Shown here piece after piece: positions 22,150 to 31,080 of a stretch of 64,000 nt of DNA. Both the position numbers and the translations under genes were made by a program. Position 1 is the first letter of the stretch, and each line of letters starts with the position of its first letter. The stretch is from Heterobasidion occidentale (taxonomy: Eukaryota; Basidiomycota; Agaricomycetes; Russulales; Bondarzewiaceae). Below the pieces are notes generated by a model. The model was not told where the DNA came from, ran no database searches, and saw only the letters and a list, made by a program, of their open reading frames with translations. Where the stretch lies: NCBI GenBank assembly GCA_039111635.1, contig JBCAQO010000016.1, positions 124,001 through 188,000 of the forward strand. The letters are read 5' to 3'.

Positions 22150-24530
22150 GTCGAAGCGTGACAAATAAAGCGACCATCGGGCTTGTCGACGATTTAGTTT
22201 CTGTGATGTCCTGAACCATTCCAGATTCTTATGATCGGTCCAGACGTCGACCTGGTGTGTGGCGCCTTCCAAGTAATGTTCTCATGCTTCGAACGACCGT
22301 ACTACCGCCAGAAGTTCCTTGTCGTATATTGGGTAGTTTCGTTCTGCGGGTGCAAGGGATTTCGATATATAGGCACATGGGTGCCACTTGCCGTCCTTGG
22401 CCTGTTGCGAGAGTACTGCACCTGTAGCAAAATCAGAGGCATCGCATTCGATGCGGAATGGCTGTTCCGTATCCGGCATGATTAGTACAGGTGACTCGGT
22501 GAATGCCTTCCTAAGCTGTTGGAAGGCCTGCTCGCATCCTGGGGTCCATACCCAGGCGTGTTCCTTCTGTGTTAACTCGAATAGCGGTCGTGCTACTTTC
22601 GAGTAATCCTTTATAAATCTGCGATAAAAATTGCAGAATCCAAGGAAGGACTGTACTTCCTTGACGCGAGTGGGCGTCGGCCACTGCGCGATTCCTTCTA
22701 CCTTGACTGGATCCATTTCCAGGTGTCCATGCGATATGACGTACCCCAAGTACGTCAGTTATTCTTGTGGAAATGGCATTTCGATGGCTGCAGGTAGAGA
22801 TCGTTGTCCTTCAATATTTGGAGGACCTGCCGTACGATTCGGATGTGTTCTTCCATGGTCTTGGTGAATACCAAGATGTCGTCCATGTAGATCGCAACCT
22901 TCCCCGAGTAGATGAGGTCCTTGAAGAGCGAGTTCATCATGGTTTGGAAGGTGGCCGGCGAGTTCGTTAATCCGAAGTACATGACGAGGGGTTCGTACAT
23001 TCCTAGATTCGTTAGGAATGCCGCCTTGTGAATATCCTTCTCGAACATCTTTATGTTGTTGAAACCTGTGTCAACATCCATAAGCGAGAGGTATTCCGCA
23101 TCCTTGAGTAGGTCTAAAAGTTCCTGGATTATCGGCAGGGGGTACTTGTTCTTCACGGTTATCTCGTTTAACCGTCGATAATCCATGACTGGCCGCAATT
23201 TTCCGTTCTTCTTTTTGACGAAAAAGAAGGGTGATGCGATGTGTGACTTGGATTCCCTGATGAATCCCTTGGCCAGATTTTCCTCTATAAATTTCTTGAG
23301 CTCGGCCTGTTCGATAGGACTTAGACTGTAGAGTTTGGGGTGTAACGAGTGTTCCATGCCCTCCTTGATGTCAATATGATGGTCCCATGGTCTTTCCGGT
23401 GGGAGCCGTCCTTTGGGTCGTCCGGTGAATACTTCTTTGTAGTCCCAGTATTCCTTCGGTACGATTTCTTCGAATGATAACTCCGGCTTTCCCTTTGCGG
23501 CTTCTTCCGCTAAGCGCTGTGAGTTAGTATGCTTGGTCTGTTTCTTTGGTTCCAGCCCGAGCGGGTCTTCGCACTTGCCCCTAGGTTGCGACGCCTTGAA
23601 TTCCTTGCGCGCGCCCCAAGGCTGCGACTGATTTTCCTTGTCTTCACGCGTGCCCCTAGGCCGTGATTTGTCTTCGCGCGTACCCCAAGGTCGCGACTTT
23701 TCTTCGCGCATGCCCCAAGGCTGCGACTGGGTTTCGGCTCTGTGGATGTCTACTCCTTCCTCGGAGTCGTTGTATAGTTCCAGTGCTTCTAGAGCTCCCG
23801 TTTCTAGGTACCTGACAAGGTATACTCCATCTTCGTCTAGGTTCGTGGAGGAAAGTGCGGACTTGCCGCTACCGTCTTCCGTTGCATCTTCTTCGGCCCA
23901 TGTGGGGGCTTCCATTTGTTTAGCCCGAGCGCGAAGATGCGCATTCAACCTTCGGGTTGTGAACCCCGGATCTTTAGGTATTGTCCGCGGATGTGGTACT
24001 GTGGTGTTTCCCACTTTCCGGCCTGTCCTAGGTATTCCCGCCTTTTGTGATGGGATGCTGTAGTCCCGGCGCTGATAGCCCTCGGCCTCTATCCTGTTCT
24101 CCTCGAGGGTGGGGAATATTGTTTTCTTCCTAAAGGCTCTTTTGGCCTTGACCGGCCCTCCTTGTATTAGACAGGAGGGTGGGCATCTCGTAAGGTGCAG
24201 CCCGTAGGCATGCCAGTCGACTTCTGGGTTGTGCTTTAACAACCAGTCGGTTCCTAGAATCACGTCCTCCTTTCCTATGTCCGAGACAAATAGTAAGGTT
24301 CGTTCCTGGTGCGTTCCGCGATTTTCTCCGTGAATGCGAACGCCTATGTTTACCCGTGCGGTAATGTTTCCTAGTGATTCTCCTCCCACATGATTTATGG
24401 GGATGGGTCGAGTGGGGATGGTCGCAACTCGATGTTTCTCTACGAACCGGCGATTAATGAAGTTGCCGGTTGCTCCGCTGTCGATTAACGCAGTGGTTCT
24501 TGCCGTCCTATTGATCCTATGAGATCTATC
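22150..24530 (-). pseudogene. Element B protease, reverse transcriptase and RNase H
   Basis: A frame of over 540 codons (24389-22755, open further upstream) carries the protease (TALIDSGATGNFINRRF; VILGTDWLLKHNP), a long linker with repeated WG/REDKSRP-type segments (about 23590-23740), and RT (FFFVKKKNGKLRPVMDYR, IYMDDILVFTK). A 1-nt shift at about 22757 leads to RNase H (PFRIECDASDFATGAVLSQ, ERNYPIYDKELLAVV). A TGA replaces Trp in EAWEHYLEGA. The protease frame overlaps the end of gag by about 45 nt in the -1 frame. Confidence 0.88.
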
Positions 24531-25234
24531 TCAATTCGAAGTGATGGTGCCCCTGTTTTTACAATCTGAGAGATCGAAGAGATCGAGATGGCTGGTCTGG
24601 GATCTTCTTCGACTTCTGCTTCTTCGCATAAGTGTGCGATTGGCGAGAACCGATTGCTTGTCGGAATAGGCGTTGGCTGGCGCCTATCCGAGATCTGTTC
24701 CAAGAGATGCTGTATCTCCGAAGCTTCCGTGAGCTTCTTTTCCTGGTATCGGTTCCGTTCTGGGGTTCCTTGCATCCTTTCCCATAGGGTTTTCTTCGGC
24801 TTCTTGTTCCTTCGGTTTGGGCAGTTCCTTGCCCAGTGTCCTGGTTCACTGCAACTAAAACAAATGTCGTTGTCAGTACCTTCGCGCTTCCTTTTCCTTC
24901 CTGGTATGGCGATAGGATTGGTCTGTAAGCTTCTTGAAAAGCTTCTTCTTCCATTGACTCCGCGTGCTTCCCTGTTTGAGTTATTAGATCTTCAAAACGA
25001 TCTGGTACTCCGTCCTGAAGGACTCGCACGGCGAGTTCTTTCTTGAGTCCCTCAGGTAGTATTTCTTTTTGAGTTGGTCGTCTGCTCTGGCTAGGAGGGC
25101 GACCGCCCCGAACTCTGCGTGTACTGGACCCAATTTCTGTTTCCTTGAGTGACTTTCAGTAGTCGGTCTGGTACGCTGGGCAGTCGAAAGGCTTTGTCCG
25201 GGGGTTCCGGTTCCGGGGTCTTGGCGGTACTCAT
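24485..25234 (-). pseudogene. Element B gag, short, with CCHC zinc knuckle
   Basis: Starts MSTAKTPEPEPPDKAF at 25234 and continues, through at least two frame changes, with ADDQLKKKYYL, VRVLQDGVPDRFEDLITQTG and a zinc knuckle CFSCSEPGHWARNC near 24830-24870, ending at 24485. At about 250 residues it is short compared with the gag of element A (405). The knuckle identifies it as nucleocapsid. Confidence 0.75.
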
Positions 25235-25545
25235 CTTCGCTGGCTGGGCGAAGGTTGGAGTAGTGGGGCGTGATCCGGATAGAGATGGGGAACGTAACGT
25301 ATCCGTCCCTTTCGAGTAGGTATCGATATGGAGGATGATGGAGTAGCGGTCTGAACAAACTGTCGGTGATTTGGTTAAGCGCACTGCTAATGACCTCGGG
25401 TGGTTCTGCTACAAGGGTGATGGAGAGTGTGTGCGTTCGGCGTAAATCGCCTTCGTGTAAATGGAAGGTGATGACGCCGACGATCTCGGTATTTGGGGAG
25501 GGTAGTCCGTCCAGAGTGAGGCAGGGGCAGGTGAGCTCGTTCAAG
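25235..25545 (-). other. ATG-less leader ORF of element B abutting the 5' LTR
   Basis: From the first bases after the 5' LTR the minus strand is open for more than 100 codons, reading NELTCPCLTLDGLPSP, GVITFHLHEGDLRR and YLLERDGYVTFPISIRITP before overlapping the gag start. The sequence looks like a folded domain, not chance translation. No ATG lies near its start; the frame begins after a TAA at the LTR edge. It would need a non-AUG start or splicing from the LTR (inference). Confidence 0.45.
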
Positions 25546-26348
25546 TGTTAAGACCTGGTCTTCGCACGTGATGTGCCAGGAGGCTCCTGAGTCACTGAGG
25601 GACGTGCCAAATCCAAGTACGTCCGATGAAGGCACCAGCGGCTACTTGAGTGCGTAATTCGGGATGTACGAGGGATTCGTGATGGTATCGCGTCTCCAGG
25701 AATGCACAAAGGTTTTCCCACAGATGTGCGGGTACGACCTGATGCGGACCTGGATGGCAGTAGATATGCTGCCCACTAAAGTCGAGATAGAATACTGCTA
25801 GTCCTGTGTAGAACTCAGCCAGTATTGAGATGACGACTGAGTGGTTGAGGATGACGATAGAGAGAAGCGCAGGGCAAGTTAAACCAATGCTCAAGCAGAT
25901 GTTCTATTGACAATCAAGAGTCTGGCCTATTGGCAAAGACTATGATAGCAGAGGTATGGCTAGTACCAAGGTCAAGAGTAAGAACAGGTGGGGAGTAACA
26001 AAGGTGAACGAGCTGGCGATACAGGTATCTGGCTCGTTCTATATATACGCGATCCGCTTTAGGGCAAGATCTACAGAAGGTCTGTGCTCAAGGCACCAAA
26101 TAGAAGCAAACGATCAACGATCGGAATGATGTAATCTATGATGCGATCAGAGAAGCGTGATGCAATCAATGATGTCAGTGATGTAACTGATCGTTAATCC
26201 AGGAACGAAAGATAAGATAAGATAACTCAATGTCCGCTGGTGAAGTCAAGGGGTCGGTCACCGGGTATAGGTCGTATCCGTTGGTCATAGACCGCTTGTC
26301 ATATGATCAGGTGATCATATATCATGTGTTATGAGCCGGCTCTTAACA
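25546..26348 (-). repeat. 5' LTR of element B
   Basis: 803 bp, TGTTAAGACC..GGCTCTTAACA on the plus strand, followed directly by the ACTCC target-site copy. Carries the same roughly 100-codon minus-strand frame (25894-25592; FYLDFSGQHIYCHPGPHQVV) as the 3' LTR. Confidence 0.93.
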
Positions 26349-26353
26349 ACTCC
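26349..26353. repeat. Target-site duplication (right) of element B
   Basis: ACTCC directly after the right LTR of B, the match of 17464-17468. Confidence 0.9.
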
Positions 26354-27332
26354 CCTCCTCCAATCCTCGATGAAGTCTCGCATCGTCTCCCAGCGGGGGT
26401 TCTTGCTTGTCTTCATCCTCCATGTCTGTAGCGCGAGTTCTTCTACCTCCTCCGCCCATCGGCTTGCGCGGATTTCCTCGAGAAGGGGGAATGCCTCTAC
26501 GAGTAGAACGACAATCAGACGCCCAATGCCCTGATTTCCCACAGTTAAAACAGCGGGTGGTGAGCTTGCCATCATAGGTGCATTTCTGGCGAGCGGCATC
26601 TCTCTTTTGAGAGGCGTCAATGTCCATGTCGACTACCTGGTTGTTCATTCTGCGAGGTGCGGTGGTAGAACTATAGCGGCGAGCTGGTTGGAGGTGAAAG
26701 CGATTGAGGAAGTCGCTTCGGAATGAGGTGGAGTTGGCGAGGATCGCCTTTTGAGCACTTCGGGCTCTCAAGCGTCCATCTATTTCACAGGCAGTATTGA
26801 CCCAATCTTGGATCGTGTCTTTCGGCGGTGTTTCTTTGTCATAGATTTTGTCCATGACCTTCGGATCAAGCCCTCTCTGGAAGTAAGGAACTTGTTCCTT
26901 GTCGGTGATGTCGGCGTCAGCGGCTATAAGGATGAACTGATTTGAGTATTCATCCACCGTCATCTTCCCTTGAGAGAAAGACATGAGAGCGCTTCGGGCT
27001 TTGTCTGTAAGGTTTGTCTCCTTGAACTGGAGTTTAAACTTGTTGTGAAAGTCGGCCCAAGTCCCGAGGGTTTTGGGCGGGGTCGCCCCTACTGTCTTCT
27101 TTAGGAAACTTTCTGCCCAGACGCCGGCTGTTCCATATCTCATGCATGAGAGGGCGAGGGAAACTTTGTCCGCATCCATCTTGTAACGGTCCGATTCTGC
27201 TATAAAAAGGAGGAGGCAATTCATGATGAATTTCTGTGACTGTGTTCGGTCTCCCTCAAAGTTGTCGGGGAGTTTGAGCTTGCCCCTTCCCGACGATACG
27301 AGTGCGGGGGGTTCTGTAGGGTTTGTCGACAT
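26349..27332 (-). pseudogene. 5' piece of element A gag
   Basis: From ATG at 27332 the frame encodes a gypsy Gag: LKLPDNFEGDRTQSQKFI, TWADFHNKFKLQFKETN, the capsid-like KMTVDEYSNQFILIAADAD, and the zinc knuckle CFNCGKSGHWASDC. The frame is intact for 328 codons up to the insertion point of element B; beyond it the B LTR gives a stop within two codons. The missing end lies at 17230-17463. Confidence 0.9.
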
Positions 27333-27800
27333 AATGGTATTGTTTTCAATGTTTCGGGTGTTGATTGGTGTTTGAATATCCGAGGATTCGGACTCGGATG
27401 TTCCTTCTTCTTCTTCCGATGTATCCGGGATTTCCGGTTCAGGGTTTCTGTACTGGGGTGGCTCTACCCAGTCTTCTGTTATTTTTTCCCAAGCCCACTC
27501 AGCTTCTGTTTCGTCTTCTCTTGTGAAGAAATATTGTCCCTCTCGGTACGAGCAGTTATTGAAGTTTGGGGGTGCTGGCCGATTGGTGTTGGAGTAATAC
27601 CAGCGGTTTTCTCTTTGATGGATAGGACAATTGTTCTGTCGAAGTTGGTTATGGGTTCGTCTAGTGCCTGGTGGAAATCCTAGGCCTAGGTCTTGCTCCA
27701 GGGTGTGTGAAGTAACTCTCTTCGGTGGATGTCTATGCCACCGATGAGGGTTGTGAGACAGAGTGTGGCAGCAAGCAGAGTGTGGTGCAAGGTAGGGGCA
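27333..27800 (-). other. In-frame, ATG-less 5' extension of element A gag
   Basis: Reading upstream from the gag ATG, the same frame stays open for about 150 codons, to a TAG near the 5' LTR. It reads like protein: YREGQYFFTREDETEAEWAW, EKITEDWVEPPQYRNPEPE, IPDTSEEEGTSESESSD. No in-frame ATG is present. Part of a second frame (LDEPITNFDRTIVLSIKEKT) also looks protein-like, suggesting an old frameshift. Confidence 0.5.
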
Positions 27801-27818
27801 AAAGCGAGTCTATTCTAG

Positions 27819-28440
27819 TGTTATGAACTGCTCGTTCGATAACCCAAGAGTAATAGGTTCTTCCCTAGGTCGCACGCAGGACTGAGTGGTGGGCGAAGTC
27901 TCGACTGTACCGGGCAACGATACAGGAGGGAATAATGATTTGGCTCTAAGCTACACAGTGTGGAGACCGTGTAGGAGCGAAGATGTTCGTATGGGAAGAT
28001 ACGAACTAACGAAGGAGAATAGACTGAAGATCCTCAGCCTATTCTATGGGCCTTATATACTGTATGGGGTATAGGGTAAGAGTCCGTGTGCTTCTCCAGG
28101 TTTCCATCCCAGGAGAGCTGTGGCCACCGTCTCTCTCGGCCGGTGCCTACTCTTGTACTTCTCCAGTCACACGGATCCATCCTGATGCGACGAGGTACTT
28201 ACCCCTAAGCCCTAAGCCCATGCCATGTGAACACCTTCCTTATCTCTGTGCCTATCATGTGAGCCTCGTGTCCCTCCAATGTAGCCTTTACCGATGTCTT
28301 GAAGAACCATCGGTTTAGTCGGCTCCTAAGGACATGCCGAATACCTTGATGTACGCTCCGTAGTGGAGCCGCCTAGCATGTGATGCTTGATCCATCGGAT
28401 AGACCGGCCGCGAAGGGCTCCGATCGGTCAAGTCATAACA
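27819..28440 (-). repeat. 5' LTR of element A
   Basis: 622 bp, TGTTATG..CATAACA. Longer than the 3' copy by a block at about 27983-28016 that contains a perfect hairpin GTTCGTAT/ATACGAAC. Confidence 0.9.
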
Positions 28441-28764
28441 CTCAGTTCCAATATTCAATGATGTTCCTTGTATTCTCTCAGAAGCGCACTGAGAAAGAAA
28501 CCATCCCACACTAGTTCCATCGTTAAATGTGATGGTGCTGGCCACATGGTCCAGATCTGCAACCTGGCTTCATGCTCAAGATTGTAGATTTCTGCATTGT
28601 TCGTTGCTGACACCCTACAGTAGTTTCAATTGCGGCGGGACATGGGCCTCTGAAGAATATGATCTACTCACCATGCACATGCCATATTGTTGGAGAATCG
28701 TTCATAGAGAGCAGTCTCCATGTATACATGTGTCGTGACCTGTAGAACTTGTGGAACTCCCGCA
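28441..28764 (-). pseudogene. Second half of a KDZ-associated CxC gene
   Basis: On the minus strand, continuing from 29734: AGVPQVLQVTTHVYMETALYE, then a short intron (GTGAGT..TTCAG), and VSATNNAEIYNLEHEARLQI followed by LTMELVWDGFFLSALLREY. The pattern of a YY-G-P-x-x-x-Q-V block, SATN-x-A-x-IYN and VWDGF..LLL matches CxC5/CxC6-type proteins associated with basidiomycete KDZ transposases (recalled family pattern). A TGA follows EYKEHH, and LTR A then truncates the gene. Confidence 0.55.
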
Positions 28765-28766
28765 TA

Positions 28767-29731
28767 CATCAGTAAACGAGCAAAAAAGCTTGCAGTACTT
28801 AAATAACTTGAAAACCCTTTTAGTACTTTTATAAGCTAGATATTCTTATTATTTATCTATAAGGATCTATAAGGACCCTAGCTTGCAGCAAGACACAGGT
28901 CTCAATCTGCAAGCTCGCACACAAGGAGCAGCATAAGATCCAAATTTAAAAGCTATTCTAAATCTGCCACCAGCCAGACTTGAACCTTAGGTCATCAACA
29001 TGTGACTAGTCATTCAAACCACTCCCAATTCTCTTGACCACTCCACCACATGGTCCAATAATTATAAGAGAGGTACATAAGGTATATAGAGCTTCTACCG
29101 CCTTTGAAGCGTTTTTTTTCACAAGTCAGCCCTGCTCTGCCACAACCTAAAACATCTGCATTTCACTTTTTGGGACATCTTTCTGAGGAACAGTGACCCT
29201 ATCATGTGCCATTCAGATGAAGCAGCCTTTCAGTATACTCACAGGACCTTGTCTGCATAGGAAGTGCCCAAAAGGCGAAAATACAGATGCCTCAGGTTGT
29301 GGCAGAGCAAGGCTGACTTGTGAAAAAAAACGCTTCAAAGGAAGTAAAAGCTCTATATATTCTATGTACCTCCTCAATAATTATTGGACTATATGGTGGA
29401 GTGGTCAAGGAGATAGGGAATGGTTTAATTGACTGGTCACATGCTGAAGACCTAGGGTTCAAGTCTAGCTAGTGGCAGATTTGGAATAGCCTTTTAATTT
29501 TAATTTTATGTAATTCATTTAGTACCCGCCCTTGTTGAACTTGTTCGGGCTAGCTTGTGTTCGAGCTTGTAGTATCTTATATACTCCTTAGACCCTCACT
29601 TGTAAAATGAGACCTAGACAATGGGACTTGGGCAAGCTGTTGTCTTGACAAACTTGCTAACATTACTACACTTGTAGAAGCCTTGTAAGTGTCCTATAAG
29701 TGATGCAAGCTTTTTTGCTCGTTTACTGATG
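28767..29731. mobile_element. Foldback element with tRNA-like arms, TA target site
   Basis: 965 bp with perfect 28-bp ends (CATCAGTAAACGAGCAAAAA.. and its complement) and imperfect inverted arms of about 480 bp, flanked by TA on both sides. Each arm contains a tRNA-like core with A-box-like GTGGAGTGGTCAAG and B-box-like GGTTCAAGTC (minus strand at about 28970-29060, plus strand at about 29385-29480). Removing the element and one TA restores the reading frame (RMYYAG) of the interrupted CxC gene. It has no transposase. It looks like a large MITE or a mobilised inverted pair of tRNA-derived SINEs. Confidence 0.8.
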
Positions 29732-29733
29732 TA

Positions 29734-30515
29734 ATACATCCGCCGATCCCGTCCGCATACGTAGTAGTTGTTGTAGTACCGGGCACCACACTCTGCAAGA
29801 AGGATGGCTTGTGTGCAACATTGTACATATGTGTATGATGACTTACGGCGGCAGTTTGCAGACCATGATTGTGTCGGAATAGGCCCCACGTCTCGAGTAA
29901 AGAGCGTGACATTTACCGATAACATCTTGGATCGTTCGCGTGGTCGTAGAATGGTGCCGTTATTCCGCCTAGTGATTGCGCACCATGGATCTAGGCATAC
30001 CCGTGTCGGTGGAAACAGCTCATAGAAACCTACATTCGATCAACAAAGATAGCATGAACAGAAAAATATATCATATGGAATAACATACCGACTTTTGTTG
30101 TCATACCGTGGAGCAGAAACAAATCAACCAGCCGCAAATCCTGCAAAGGGTCTGTGATCGCAGGAAGAGACCATACAAGCCCGCGTAGAGCATCCCAAGC
30201 TCGAAAAATAATGATCTGTGAGAAGTTAGTGATACCAATACCAAGTGCTCTCGCGACAAATTCTTGTATGTTGGCCATAAGTGCTATGGGGGACCATCGC
30301 ACTTGATCCTTGGCTCCAAGATAGCTTCTCTCTGAGATGTCGAAGGATTCCGATAAAGTCGAGGAGTTGTTGCATGGTGAGAGACTCGACAACGTCGGGA
30401 TTCGACTGGAGGATCCTGGCGAGGTGGATAAGGGACATGGCCGCTTGCGGCACAGCTGTGGGCGAGGGGGAATGTGTACACGTTCTTTCGAACTCATGGA
30501 GTCTATATATGTCAA
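29734..30515 (-). pseudogene. First half of a KDZ-associated CxC5-like gene
   Basis: Minus-strand frames give ILQSNPDVVESLTMQQLLDF, MANIQEFVARALGI, a short intron, then WDALRGLVWSLPAI, and a cysteine cluster region with YTYVQCCTQAILLAECGARY and YNNYYVCGRDRRMYY. This order matches CxC5-like proteins found with KDZ DNA transposons in basidiomycetes (family recalled, not searched). At least one frame change and the inserted foldback element after RMYY make it a pseudogene. The KDZ transposase itself is not in the window. Confidence 0.55.
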
Positions 30516-31080
30516 AAAAGACGATCGGGACAGGCCGGGGCTACTTGATTAACTTCAACAAGACTAATAGCCCACAGGTTAAATGCAAGTTAAACAACGA
30601 GTTAAACGCGTGAGACTATTAGCCCTGGGCTATGGGCTATTAGCCTGGCCAATAGCCTGATGTTCCAGCAATCAGACGTTCCCGCGCCGGCGAAGCAAGT
30701 CGACACCGGAGGTAAGTTGAGTTACATCGCAAACGTGCACCGCGCCCACTCCGCGACCGGGCCTACCTGCCACTTGAGGATCTTCACACAGCCGCCTGCA
30801 GTGGCAGCGCGTGCCACCCTCGCGAGACCCGCGCGCTCGAGAGAGAAAAAGTGTGTATAGGACAGTCCATTTGCGGGAGTACACGCGTCGCTCGTCGCAC
30901 CAAGAAAACCGCCACCCCTCACTTCCCACGCACGCCCCGAATCGTACACACGCGACGCGTCCAAAACCGGCACAAGAAAGCACAAGAAAGCAAACGCACA
31001 AAAAACGGCACAAAAAAAAGCAAACTCAAACTTCAAACGCACACCAGGCTTCCGCACCTCGTAGCGCGCCACCCACGCGC
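30516..31080. other. Intergenic, with a small palindromic AATAGCC cluster
   Basis: No gene seen. At 30568-30658 AATAGCC and its complement GGCTATT recur five times within 90 bp, likely a decayed inverted-repeat element. The sequence becomes markedly GC-rich from about 30680. Confidence 0.4.

Larger units (their letters stand above)
17469..26348 (-). mobile_element. Ty3/gypsy chromovirus B, 8,880 bp, nested in A
   Basis: Near-identical LTRs of about 803 bp (17469-18272 and 25546-26348; ends TGTTAAGA..TCTTAACA), a perfect 5-bp target-site duplication ACTCC, and an internal region read on the minus strand: leader ORF, short gag with CCHC, protease, RT, RNase H, integrase, chromodomain, a repeat-bearing tail and an accessory region. 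The LTRs differ at only about ten places, mostly 1-2 nt indels, so insertion is fairly recent relative to A. Several 1-nt frameshifts and a TGG-to-TGA change mean it is no longer autonomous. Confidence 0.93.
8425..28440 (-). mobile_element. Ty3/gypsy chromovirus A, degenerate, split by element B
   Basis: Two related LTRs (8425-9012 and 27819-28440, both TGTTA..TAACA) bound an internal region read on the minus strand: gag with a CCHC knuckle, protease, reverse transcriptase with YMDD, RNase H, integrase and a chromodomain, then an accessory coding region and a long repeat-rich 3' region. Without the inserted element B and one target-site copy, A is about 11.1 kb. At least seven in-frame stops break pol. 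No 5-bp target-site duplication is visible: the left flank is CCTGT and the right flank CTCAG. A purine tract, the reverse complement of 9013-9026, precedes the 3' LTR. No clear primer-binding site was recognised. Confidence 0.9.

Noticed and set aside
28046..28318. 90-codon plus-strand frame in LTR A as a gene
   Set aside because: Opposite to the element strand, present only because the LTR is duplicated, no protein-like features.
8425..28440. One very large single retroelement
   Set aside because: Two different LTR pairs, two pol regions and an exact internal target-site duplication show two nested elements.
28970..29060. A functional tRNA-Leu/Ser gene
   Set aside because: Box A and B resemble a tRNA but no proper acceptor or anticodon stem can be drawn, and an inverted copy exists in the other arm of the same element.
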